Below are positions 7,326 to 14,581 of a stretch of 64,000 nucleotides of DNA, one piece after another (the first letter of the stretch is position 1; every line of letters begins with the position of its first letter). The DNA is from Aerococcus urinaehominis (GTDB taxonomy: Bacteria; Bacillota; Bacilli; Lactobacillales; Aerococcaceae), in NCBI RefSeq assembly GCF_001543245.1, contig NZ_CP014163.1, positions 310,001-374,000 on the forward strand, in the 5' to 3' direction. The notes beneath the pieces were generated by a model that saw only the letters and a list, made by a program, of their open reading frames with translations, was not told where the DNA came from and did not search any database. The position numbers and the translations under genes are program-made.

Positions 7326-8513
7326 TTATTTATGTTCCGCTAACCATTTTTCAACAGCTGTTGCCATAGTCGCAGAACCAACAATCAAGGCTTCCTCATT
7401 AAATTGAACATATGGATGATGGACTGGGTAAACTTGGCCATTTTCATCCGGTAATGGGCAACCTACAAAGAAGTAGCAAGTCTTATCTAACTGGCTAGCA
7501 ATGTGGGCGTAGTCTTCAGAAGCAAGATAAGGGCCAATGTTTTTAACTTCATAGTCATCACCTAAAGCCTCTTCAGCAGCTGTTTTCACAAGGTCAGCTT
7601 CTTCAGCTGTATTTACTAAGGCTGGGCAGTTAGCCATAACAGTAAACTCAGTTTCAGCACGGAAGGCCTTACCAATATGCTCAACAATCTCTGGCAAGCG
7701 TTTAGCCATATGTTTGGCTGATTCGGGATAAAGTGAACGAGATGTACCTTCTAACACAACCTTATCAGGAATAACATTCACTGCACCACCTGGAGCTTCA
7801 AATTTACCCATAGACAGAGAGGCACCCTGGTTAGAAGGTAATTCACGCGCTAGGATGCCATTAGCTGCATTAATGATTTGGCTAGCCACAAAAACTGGAT
7901 CAACCCCGTTGTTAGGCATCGCACCATGAGCACCTACACCCTTAACCACAATTTGGAAGTTTAAGGCAGAGGCTAGGACCTCATTACGGGCAATCTCGAC
8001 ATCAACCTTGTCACCATTTGGCCACATATGTAAGGCAAAACCAGCATCTGGTTTACCATCTTTAAATAAGCCCTCTTCAATAATAACTTTACCACCGTTA
8101 AGGGTTTCTTCGGCTGGTTGGAAAAGGAATTTCACTTGACCTTGAAGTTGGTCTTCATTTTCCTTAAGCATCTTAAGGACCATCAATAAGATAGTCGTAT
8201 GCATGTCGTGCCCACATAGGTGACCATTGTCATTTTTAGATGTACAAACAGATTTTGATTTTTCTTGGATAGCTAAGGCATCCATATCAGCTCGAACTAA
8301 AACAGTCTTACCTTTGCTAGCATCTCCAAGGGCGCCTGTAATACCATATGTATTACCGACATTTTCGTAGGCAATCCCAAACTCATCTAATTTAGCTTTA
8401 ACTAACTTAGTTGTTTCAGGTAATTCGAAACCGACCTCAGGATTTTCATGCAAGGTACGACGAACCTTCACTGCATCATCAAATAGTTCTCTGGCACGAT
8501 CTAAATAAGCCAT
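7326..8513 (-). CDS. M20-family amidohydrolase (N-acyl-amino-acid / hippurate hydrolase type)
   Basis: A 395-residue zinc peptidase-fold amidohydrolase. Metal ligands are recognisable in LCGHDMHTT (His-Asp), QPAEETLNGG (Glu-Glu, base and ligand), ALHMWPNG (His) and VHHPYVQFNEEAL (C-terminal His). The central lid domain contains the dimerisation signature GVGAHGAMPNNGVDP. Family members remove acyl groups from N-acetyl-amino acids, N-acetyl-diaminopimelate, hippurate or peptides in the cytoplasm. It has its own promoter with a palindrome downstream of the -10 box, so it is probably regulated. The exact substrate is unknown. Confidence 0.9.
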   Translation of the reverse strand: MAYLDRARELFDDAVKVRRTLHENPEVGFELPETTKLVKAKLDEFGIAYENVGNTYGITGALGDASKGKTVLVRADMDALAIQEKSKSVCTSKNDNGHLCGHDMHTTILLMVLKMLKENEDQLQGQVKFLFQPAEETLNGGKVIIEEGLFKDGKPDAGFALHMWPNGDKVDVEIARNEVLASALNFQIVVKGVGAHGAMPNNGVDPVFVASQIINAANGILARELPSNQGASLSMGKFEAPGGAVNVIPDKVVLEGTSRSLYPESAKHMAKRLPEIVEHIGKAFRAETEFTVMANCPALVNTAEEADLVKTAAEEALGDDYEVKNIGPYLASEDYAHIASQLDKTCYFFVGCPLPDENGQVYPVHHPYVQFNEEALIVGSATMATAVEKWLAEHK

Positions 8514-8534
8514 TTATATTACCTCCTATGTATT

Positions 8535-8547
8535 TGAAATGATTTCA
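8535..8547. promoter_or_regulatory. 13-bp palindrome TGAAAT-G-ATTTCA, candidate operator of the M20 gene
   Basis: A perfect dyad lies between the -10 box (8553-8558) and the ribosome site of the M20 gene, where a bound repressor would block transcription. The regulator is not identifiable here. Confidence 0.45.
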
Positions 8548-8552
8548 TCATC

Positions 8553-8580
8553 ATTATACGCTTAATTTTTAAATTGTCTA
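8553..8580 (-). promoter_or_regulatory. Promoter of the M20 amidohydrolase gene
   Basis: TAGACA and TATAAT with a 16-bp spacer on the minus strand, 40 nt upstream of the start codon. Confidence 0.7.
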
Positions 8581-8614
8581 ACTTTTCTTTATATTGGCTT
8601 TTGTTAGCCATTAA

Positions 8615-9868
8615 TTAATGCTGGCTAGCCCCAGTATCCGCATCGGAGGCTGGTAATTGGCTCGCCCCACTATTTTGATCAGTAACTAAATTTTGACTAG
8701 CATTAGTTGTTTGGTCCGACACTTGACTTTGACTAGGACTAGTTTGGCTATCAAGGCTATGCATATCCTGATTTTCCACGCCGCTATCACTATCATCTAG
8801 TGGATTTGTCGCATCCATATTCTGATTCGTTAATTCTATGCCGGGCCAGTTTGTCAGCACCTGTTGGCTAAAGCCGCGGTACTTACCAGTCTGGTCATGC
8901 AAGGCCACATAGGTAAACAGTTTATTTTGGTTGCTAATAATTAATTTAGCTTGGTTGCCGGACCGCAGTTGGCCGATATACTCCTTGGCCTGACTGAGGC
9001 AATTTTCTTCATCAACTAAGCCTAGGGGGCTACCGAGATCCTCGAAATTAGATCCATATTCGGGCTGATTACTATATAGGAATTGGTTATTTTCATCAAT
9101 ATAAGTTACCGCTAGAGGTAGACTGGCTAAAAGTTCATTAATCTGATCAACAGTCAGCAAGCCACCAGCTAATTCTACATAAGTATCCCCGCTCACCGCT
9201 TGCACCCGGTCACTGGCTTTATTTAACCAGTCTGGATCTGTCATATCAACACCTGTAACCGTACGCTCACTAGCCTGCTGGGCTAGGAGATCCTCCTTAG
9301 GAAAAACCGGATCAGTGACAAGAGGTTGAACAGCCTCCACATATTTAGTAAACCGGGTTAAGACTTCACGCAAATAGCTGATGGTTCCCTGGTCCAGTAA
9401 ATTTCCTTGGCTATCAAAGGCCGTTTGACAATGACCCAAAAGAAATTCTTGTCCTGGCATCACCAAGGCATCAATGCCGGGAGCTTCTAAATTTTGTCTC
9501 AGGTGCAGTTGAGCGCGGGAGGTGCCTTGGTCCAGGTAAGAAGCTCCTAAAATTTTTACTGGCTTATTTTTCAAAGGATGGACCTTAAAAGACAGCCATT
9601 CTAGTAAACTCTTTAATGGAGTTGGAACGGTATGATTATGTTCAGGTGTGGCAATAATTACTCCATCAGCCTGGAGGATTTTTCTTACTACCGTATGGAT
9701 AGGTCCCTCCTCGGTCCATTCAGGATGGTCCGAGCTAAAAAGGGGTAATCGGCTAATATCAACTATTTCAAGTTCAAATAGGTCCTGGAAGTGGTCACTA
9801 ATATAGGCCAGTAGCATGCGATTATAAGATTGGTCAGCAACTGATCCAGCAATACCAATAATTTTCAT
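8615..9868 (-). CDS. NADPH-dependent FMN reductase fused to a PAS-like domain, with a C-terminal repeat tail resembling flavinylation sites
   Basis: A 417-residue protein in three parts. Residues 1-185 are a flavodoxin-fold FMN reductase (GIAGSVADQSYNR phosphate loop, ATPEHNHTVPT flavin motif). Residues about 237-345 resemble the PAS-type domain seen at the end of DUF438 proteins (TYIDENNQFLYSN). The last 60 residues are low-complexity, rich in Asp, Ser, Gln and Thr, with repeats at exact 12-residue spacing starting at Asp385, Asp397 and Asp409. These read DxxTNASQ, DxxSGASQ and DxxTGASQ; a degenerate unit starts at Asp373. The last two fit the ApbE acceptor consensus Dxx(S/T)GA(S/T). An apbE gene lies two genes upstream in the same operon. 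I infer covalent FMN on Thr/Ser in this tail. No signal peptide, so cytoplasmic. Confidence 0.85.
   Translation of the reverse strand: MKIIGIAGSVADQSYNRMLLAYISDHFQDLFELEIVDISRLPLFSSDHPEWTEEGPIHTVVRKILQADGVIIATPEHNHTVPTPLKSLLEWLSFKVHPLKNKPVKILGASYLDQGTSRAQLHLRQNLEAPGIDALVMPGQEFLLGHCQTAFDSQGNLLDQGTISYLREVLTRFTKYVEAVQPLVTDPVFPKEDLLAQQASERTVTGVDMTDPDWLNKASDRVQAVSGDTYVELAGGLLTVDQINELLASLPLAVTYIDENNQFLYSNQPEYGSNFEDLGSPLGLVDEENCLSQAKEYIGQLRSGNQAKLIISNQNKLFTYVALHDQTGKYRGFSQQVLTNWPGIELTNQNMDATNPLDDSDSGVENQDMHSLDSQTSPSQSQVSDQTTNASQNLVTDQNSGASQLPASDADTGASQH
8618..8752 (-). repeat. Tandem 36-bp (12-codon) repeats encoding candidate ApbE acceptor motifs
   Basis: Four successive 12-codon units, starting at Asp373, 385, 397 and 409 of the FMN reductase-PAS protein, share the pattern D-x-x-[ST]-[SNG]-[PA]-S-Q. 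The last two units are perfect Dxx(S/T)GAS motifs. The period is exact, which suggests unit duplication. Confidence 0.75.
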
Positions 9869-9875
9869 GACTTGT

Positions 9876-10487
9876 TTACTCCTTTTCTACCCAGCTATAA
9901 TCTTTTATCTCAGTCAATTTACCATCGTTAAGATCCTGGTAGGCCTGTGAGTGGTCGATGTAGCTGATGAACTTAGCAAATATACTATCTAGTTTGTCAA
10001 TATCCTTGGCATGAATTAAGTCACCTTGGTCGTCAAAGGCTTGCAGTGAAAATCCTAGCAGAAACTCAGAATTAGGCATGACTCGGGCCCGAATATCTGG
10101 AGAATCCAAAATTTGCCGTAAATAGGTTTGCGCTCTAGAAGATCCCAATCGGCCGTAAGAAGCCCCGGTAATTAATACTGGCTTGTCTGCCAGTGGATAA
10201 ATATAAAAAGATAACCAGTTTAGCGCATTGGACAAAGCTGAGGTAATGGTGTGGTTGTATTCAGGGGTAGAAATGACTAACCCATCAGCTTGATTAATCT
10301 TGTCTGCCATCTCAATCACTTTTTCCGGCAAATTGCGGTCGTTTGGCTTAGTAAACATTGGCAGACCAGCTACTTCTATGAGTTCAATCTCAGCAAGGTG
10401 AGCAAAATGCTTTTGCATATAGCGCAAAAGGTTACGATTAGTAGATTTTTTAGCATTAGAGCCTACAATAGCGACGATTTTTTTCAT
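9876..10487 (-). CDS. NADPH-dependent FMN reductase family protein
   Basis: A 203-residue flavodoxin-like reductase with the phosphate-binding loop GSNAKKSTNRNLL and the flavin motif STPEYNHTITSALSNALNWLS. It is close in sequence to the N-terminal domain of the next protein in the operon but lacks the PAS-like domain and the repeat tail. It should reduce flavin or a quinone-like acceptor with NAD(P)H in the cytoplasm. It sits between apbE (17-nt gap) and the fused reductase (7-nt gap), so the three are almost certainly co-transcribed and co-functional. Confidence 0.9.
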   Translation of the reverse strand: MKKIVAIVGSNAKKSTNRNLLRYMQKHFAHLAEIELIEVAGLPMFTKPNDRNLPEKVIEMADKINQADGLVISTPEYNHTITSALSNALNWLSFYIYPLADKPVLITGASYGRLGSSRAQTYLRQILDSPDIRARVMPNSEFLLGFSLQAFDDQGDLIHAKDIDKLDSIFAKFISYIDHSQAYQDLNDGKLTEIKDYSWVEKE

Positions 10488-10504
10488 TTGATGAATTTCC
10501 TTTC

Positions 10505-11458
10505 TTAGGCTAGCTGCAGTACTTGATTAGCAAAATCAGACCCATAATATAGGTGGTTACTCTGGTCAATAGCAATCAATTTAATATCAGTATCTAAGGA
10601 ATGGAGGTCTCTGATTTGCGGTCCACTAAAATTAAAAAGACGACTAGTCCATATCTCCCCTTGTAAAGACTGCTTACTAACTACAGTCAAACTAGCCAGA
10701 GAAGTCGTCAATGGATAACCGGTACGGCTATCAAAAATATGATGGTAGACATTGTAATCTAATTTTAAACAACGTTCATAAGTTCCAGAGGTCACCACCG
10801 ATTGACCTGGTTCTAGCTGTAGTATAGCGATATGCTCTCCTCGCGATTTTTTAGGGTTTTGTAGGCCAATACGCCAATAGTTATCCTGGGGACGGTTAAT
10901 AGGAGGCCCTAAAGTTTTTATATTGCCTCCCAAATTGATTAACCCACTCACTGCACCAGCGGCTTTAAAATAATCAATGATTAAGTCTGCTATATGGCCC
11001 TTAGCCAGAGCTCCCAAATCAATTGCCATTCCTGTTTTTGCTAGCTTGACCCGCTGGTTTTTATCATCCAAATAGATATCATAAGGGTTAATTAGATTAA
11101 GGGTCCTGTCGATAGCTGGCTGATTTGGCTTTTTAGCATCCGAGAAGCCTATGCGCCATAACTGGACTAAGGGACCAATTGCGATATTCAAAATGGACGG
11201 TTGAGCGATACTATGTTTTTTGCCGACTTTTATTAAATAAAAAAGCTCCGGATGGACCGCCACCCAGTCACGTCCTGCCATTTGATTAACTGCCATTAAT
11301 TCAGACGATGGATCATTGGCCGAAAAACGTGACTCGTAAACAAATAGACGGTGAATCGCTTGGCGCAAAATATCCTGGCTATTAACCGCTTTGACCTGCA
11401 GATTTATCCAGGTCCCCATCATTTGTAGGCGATGGCTACTAAATGTGACTTTTTCCAT
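10505..11458 (-). CDS. apbE: FAD:protein FMN transferase
   Basis: A 317-residue ApbE-family enzyme, which transfers FMN from FAD to Ser/Thr of target proteins using Mg2+. Diagnostic signatures are DLGALAKGHIAD, GLINLGGNIKTLG and VVTSGTYER. There is no signal peptide or lipobox, unlike the exported Firmicute ApbE lipoproteins, so the target should be cytoplasmic. It is the first gene of an operon with two FMN reductases, one of which ends in Dxx(S/T)GAS repeats, the likely substrate. GGGAGG stands 4 nt from the ATG. ISL3 copy 2 lies 119 bp upstream of the start. Confidence 0.92.
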   Translation of the reverse strand: MEKVTFSSHRLQMMGTWINLQVKAVNSQDILRQAIHRLFVYESRFSANDPSSELMAVNQMAGRDWVAVHPELFYLIKVGKKHSIAQPSILNIAIGPLVQLWRIGFSDAKKPNQPAIDRTLNLINPYDIYLDDKNQRVKLAKTGMAIDLGALAKGHIADLIIDYFKAAGAVSGLINLGGNIKTLGPPINRPQDNYWRIGLQNPKKSRGEHIAILQLEPGQSVVTSGTYERCLKLDYNVYHHIFDSRTGYPLTTSLASLTVVSKQSLQGEIWTSRLFNFSGPQIRDLHSLDTDIKLIAIDQSNHLYYGSDFANQVLQLA

Positions 11459-11516
11459 AGCGCCTCCCAGAATTTTTCGTCTAATAAGCTACTTAACATA
11501 TCTATCCTATCATAAA

Positions 11517-11533
11517 AGCTATTTTTTATAGCT
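11517..11533. promoter_or_regulatory. Inverted repeat AGCTAT-N5-ATAGCT upstream of apbE
   Basis: A 6-bp-arm dyad about 60 bp upstream of the apbE start, beside a possible minus-strand -10 box TATGAT (about 11506-11511). It could be an operator. The ISL3 copy begins 44 bp further upstream, so any more distal element has been cut off. Confidence 0.35.
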
Positions 11534-11591
11534 TAGACTGACTCGCATAAGCTATCTTTTCGAATGAGTTTAAAATGGTTCTATACTTTTT

Positions 11592-11628
11592 GGTGTTGGT
11601 GAGTAAAAACTCACTGACACCTTTTTTT
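11592..11628 (+). terminator. Terminator at the transposase-5' end of ISL3 copy 2
   Basis: Same hairpin as in copy 1 (GGTGTTGGTGAGT/ACTCACTGACACC) followed by TTTTTTT on the plus strand, upstream of the transposase start. Confidence 0.75.
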
Positions 11629-11700
11629 ATTTGGAATCACAAAAAGCCAGTGAATTCTTTATAATTAAGTTGTCAGACAAAACTACAAAGGAGAATTCAC

Positions 11701-13053
11701 ATGGCTCAAAATGATTGTATCAAAAACCTATTAAGTATTACAGACGAAAATATTAAATTAGAGGACAAGGTAACGATTAAAAAGATTAAACAAGTGACTC
11801 ATAAAGTAATCTACGGCACACTAACTTATCAACCAGACAGCTGTCCAAATTGCCTCCATAAGGAGGCTGACCAAGCTAGTATTATTAAGCATGGTTATAA
11901 ACTATCGCGCATTTTAATAGGTGAATTCAACACACAACCAATCTCTTTAGTATTAAAAAAACAGCGATTTTTCTGTAAAAATTGCCAAATTACGTTTACA
12001 GCCTCTTCTAATCTAGTTGCTAAAAATTGCTTTATTAGTCGCCAAATCAAGTGTTTAGCGATACAAGAATTATCAGAGTCGCAAAGTATGTCCTTAATCG
12101 CTAAAAAACTTAATATTTCAAATTCTACTGTTATTCGTCTGCTTGAATCGACTGCTAAACAATTCAAACAAAGTTACCGGCAACTACCTAGGCATTTATC
12201 TATTGATGAGTTTAAATCTGTTAAAAATGTCTCAGGCGCTATGTCTTGCATCCTAGTGGATGCAGCTAATCATCGTTTATTTGATATATTAGAAGATCGG
12301 ACGCAAGCTTATTTAAGAGATTATTTTATGCGTTTCCCTCTGGAAAAGAGAAAGCTAGTTGAAACGATTACCATGGATATGTACTCACCTTATTATGATT
12401 TTTTACAACAAATCTTTCCAAATGCGAAAATTATTATTGACCGATTCCATATTGTCCAACTACTGAATCAGACTTTGAATAGCCAACGGATTCTTGTGAT
12501 GAATCAACAACCTAAGCAATCAACACACTATCGGAAATTGAAACAGTTATGGAAGCTGATTTTAAAGAACCAAGAAGCACTGAATAGTGTTAATTACCGC
12601 ACACATCGCTTATTTGATGGCCTTATAACAGAAGCAGGTATAGTTGAATTTATGCTTAATATCGACAGTAAATTTAGAAAAGTCTATGATGTCGTCAATG
12701 AGCTCAAATATCACCTTAAAACAGGGAATATCAATGCTTTCCTACATACAATTAGTCGCAATAAGAGCCAACGGCTCCCGAAGAATTTGAGAAAAACGAT
12801 GAATACTCTGCTCAAATACTTACCTGCTATTATCAATAGCTTTCGTTATACACTTTCCAATGGGCCAATTGAGGGTATGAATAATAAAATTAAGAATATT
12901 AAGCGTTCCGGATTTGGTTACCGCAATTTTTATCATTTAAGGGCAAGGGCTTTTCTTTCCTTTAAATCATATGAGGTAAAGAGGGAAAATAAACCTACCA
13001 TAAATAGAAAGATTGAAAAGCTAGATACAGAATCTAGGGCCCTATGTGCCTAA
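11701..13053 (+). CDS. ISL3-family transposase (copy 2)
   Basis: A 450-residue intact transposase with the same zinc-binding cysteines, helix-turn-helix and DDE residues as the copy at 3082-4434. It differs at about 4 positions in the first 400 residues (for example Cys for Tyr near 109). It differs at about 8 in the last 30, where it reads VKRENKPTINRK against AKKESKTTVKRK. The uneven distribution suggests the 3' part came from a different ISL3 relative by recombination. GGAGAATTC precedes the ATG. Confidence 0.95.
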   Translation: MAQNDCIKNLLSITDENIKLEDKVTIKKIKQVTHKVIYGTLTYQPDSCPNCLHKEADQASIIKHGYKLSRILIGEFNTQPISLVLKKQRFFCKNCQITFTASSNLVAKNCFISRQIKCLAIQELSESQSMSLIAKKLNISNSTVIRLLESTAKQFKQSYRQLPRHLSIDEFKSVKNVSGAMSCILVDAANHRLFDILEDRTQAYLRDYFMRFPLEKRKLVETITMDMYSPYYDFLQQIFPNAKIIIDRFHIVQLLNQTLNSQRILVMNQQPKQSTHYRKLKQLWKLILKNQEALNSVNYRTHRLFDGLITEAGIVEFMLNIDSKFRKVYDVVNELKYHLKTGNINAFLHTISRNKSQRLPKNLRKTMNTLLKYLPAIINSFRYTLSNGPIEGMNNKIKNIKRSGFGYRNFYHLRARAFLSFKSYEVKRENKPTINRKIEKLDTESRALCA

Positions 13054-13290
13054 GTTAAAAGATATTTTTTACTAGAGGCGGAAGAGAATGGGCATCTGTT
13101 AGCCATGTTAAGCACGCCAAAGAAATACAAGCTGTGACAATCCTAGAGCCGTAGGAGCAACGCGACGTACGGATATAGCGATTGACTACAGCTTGTTTGA
13201 GGCTGGCGAGGTGAGAGACCTTGGCTCGAACCGGTGCCATGGCTGTTGAACAGATGACCAATTCTCTGGAGACTCTAGCCTATGGCTAGA
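13054..13290. other. Conserved noncoding tail of ISL3 copy 2
   Basis: Matches the tail of copy 1 closely, including ACAAGCTGT/ACAGCTTGT arms around a shared interior. The inner stem AGCTGTAG/CTACAGCT of copy 1 has one mismatch here (AGCCGTAG). The conserved open frame (13055-13261, minus) lacks a ribosome site and is not called as a gene. Confidence 0.5.
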
Positions 13291-13388
13291 AAAAATAAAA
13301 AAGACCGAAGTCAAAACTTCGATCTTTAATATCACCAACACTATTTGACAAAGAGCCTTTAAAATCAGCAATACAGCTAATGTAAGCA

Positions 13389-13421
13389 CAAAAAAAGGGG
13401 CTAGGAAATTCTCCCTGCCCC
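13389..13421 (-). terminator. Terminator after folT
   Basis: On the minus strand, a GGGGC...GCCCC hairpin with an extended imperfect stem is followed by TTTTTTT. It lies between the folT stop and the IS. Confidence 0.85.
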
Positions 13422-13429
13422 ATAATAAC

Positions 13430-13957
13430 TTATTCAACTAATTTTCTTAAAGACGGAATCCGCTCTAAAGTTTTAAAGATAAAGAGCAGAATTGCCAAAT
13501 TTATCGGAAATTGAATCACAGTCCGAACAATCCGAGCCCATGAAAAGAAGGCGTTTTGATACATCATATTTAACCATAAGGGGGTTAAAATAAGGCTAAC
13601 TAATATCGTTGTTGCAATTTTAGCAACCACCAAACGCTTCAAACTATAAGGGTGACGAAATAACAGTAGGCCATATATTACGGCACTTAAGATACTATTT
13701 AAGGTAAAACCAGGGAAAAAGAATCCAGATGGGCTAAGCATAAAACCTAGGATATCAGCAAAACCTGCGGCCACTCCAGCATAGACCGGCCCATAAAATG
13801 CCCCCATAATTGCAAGTGTTACAAAAGAAAAATTTATTTCCCAAGTAGGGCTAATTACCAAACGAAATTGGTTTAAAACCAAATTCAGGGCAATCAAAAC
13901 CCCCATCCCAGCAACAAGCTTAGCGCTCGACATTGAACGCGGTAACCATTTATTCAT
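13430..13957 (-). CDS. folT: Folate-specific ECF transporter S component
   Basis: A 175-residue integral membrane protein with about six hydrophobic segments, the size and pattern of ECF S components (FYGPVYAGVAAGFADILGF is typical of the FolT group). It binds folate and works with the shared EcfA/A'/T energising module, which is not encoded here. A tetrahydrofolate riboswitch directly upstream supports the folate assignment. GGAGGG lies 8 nt before the ATG and can be masked by the riboswitch expression platform. A terminator follows the gene. Confidence 0.92.
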   Translation of the reverse strand: MNKWLPRSMSSAKLVAGMGVLIALNLVLNQFRLVISPTWEINFSFVTLAIMGAFYGPVYAGVAAGFADILGFMLSPSGFFFPGFTLNSILSAVIYGLLLFRHPYSLKRLVVAKIATTILVSLILTPLWLNMMYQNAFFSWARIVRTVIQFPINLAILLFIFKTLERIPSLRKLVE

Positions 13958-13965
13958 AAAAAAAA

Positions 13966-13987
13966 CCCTCCTAAAATTTGGAGAGTA
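13966..13987 (-). promoter_or_regulatory. Ribosome-site sequestering hairpin of folT (riboswitch expression platform)
   Basis: On the minus strand CTCTCC (complement of 13980-13985) can pair with the ribosome site GGAGGG (complement of 13966-13971) across an 8-nt loop. The same segment, read as TACTCTC, is complementary to GAGAGTA at the 5' edge of the riboswitch (14104-14110), giving two exclusive folds. Ligand-stabilised aptamer would free CTCTCC to mask the ribosome site, so THF should turn folT off at translation. Confidence 0.65.
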
Positions 13988-14019
13988 CCTTAACAGGTTA
14001 CATTACACCCTTAAAAATT

Positions 14020-14110
14020 GAGCGAATGCGGGCAGACACCACGAACACACAGTCCTTCGTCCAGCAGCAACATTCCGTCTCCTGGCACTTAACGCGTATA
14101 CCCTACTCTC
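14020..14110 (-). ncRNA. Tetrahydrofolate (THF) riboswitch
   Basis: On the minus strand the conserved class-I THF signatures appear in order: GAGAGTAG, then CGCGTTAAGTGCC, then GGAATGTTG, then GGACGAAGG, closing with GCTC that pairs with the opening GAG. It lies directly upstream of folT, the most common partner of this riboswitch in Lactobacillales and Clostridia. Confidence 0.9.
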
Positions 14111-14216
14111 AAGGAACCATTCTAAGCTTATTAAAGTAAAAAGTCAATTTAGGCCAAGCATATTATTTGTCTTTTTAGCTAAAATTGCTATCCTAAAACT
14201 AAGGAGGATGATTTAC

Positions 14217-14516
14217 ATGAAACAAGTTACTATTGAAGAATTCCAATCAATTGTCGAAAACCAAGATGACTTACATATTTTAGACGTCCGTCCTAAAGAT
14301 TTGTATGAAGCAGGCCATGTGCCTGGTGCTGTTCACCTACCTTTATCGCAATTAGAAGATAGTCTAGATGAACTAGATAAAGATACCCATTACTACACAA
14401 TTTGCCACGATGGTGTAGGTTCTAAGAAAGCTGCAACTATCTTAGATGAAAATGGCTTCGACGTTACTAATGTCGAGAAAGGTGTGCCAGACTATCAAGG
14501 TGAGTTAGAAAAATAA
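14217..14516 (+). CDS. Rhodanese-like domain protein
   Basis: A 99-residue single rhodanese domain. The N-terminal signature ILDVRPKDLYEAGHVPGAVHLPLSQ and the active-site loop CHDGVGS with the catalytic cysteine are visible. Such stand-alone domains carry persulfide sulfur in the cytoplasm. An ATG at 14208 directly abuts AAGGAGG; the ATG at 14217 has correct spacing and is preferred. The gene stands alone and ends in a terminator shared with the convergent acetoin reductase gene. The sulfur acceptor is unknown. Confidence 0.9.
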   Translation: MKQVTIEEFQSIVENQDDLHILDVRPKDLYEAGHVPGAVHLPLSQLEDSLDELDKDTHYYTICHDGVGSKKAATILDENGFDVTNVEKGVPDYQGELEK

Positions 14517-14523
14517 GCATAAT

Positions 14524-14556
14524 AAAAGGGTTCGGCAGTAATTGCTGAACCCTTTT
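14524..14556. terminator. Bidirectional terminator between the rhodanese and acetoin reductase genes
   Basis: A 14-bp stem AAAAGGGTTCGGCA/TGCTGAACCCTTTT containing one G-T pair, flanked by A and T runs so that it serves both convergent genes. Confidence 0.9.
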
Positions 14557-14581
14557 AATATAATCACTTTTTATGTTATCA

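Larger units (their letters stand above)
11577..13357 (+). mobile_element. ISL3-family insertion sequence, copy 2 (opposite orientation to copy 1)
   Basis: This 1,781-bp element is flanked by the 8-bp direct repeat TTTAAAAT (11569-11576 and 13358-13365). Its terminal inverted repeats match copy 1: GGTTCTATACT at the transposase-5' end and GGCTCTTTGTC at the other. The transposase lies on the plus strand. It landed between folT, which keeps its own terminator, and the apbE operon. The intact direct repeat shows it arrived by independent transposition rather than by recombination with copy 1. Confidence 0.94.

Noticed and set aside
10150-10170. TGAS sequence (LITGASYG) in the 203-residue FMN reductase as a flavinylation site
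   Set aside because: It lacks the Asp at -3 and is part of the conserved flavodoxin core, unlike the flexible tail repeats of the neighbouring protein.
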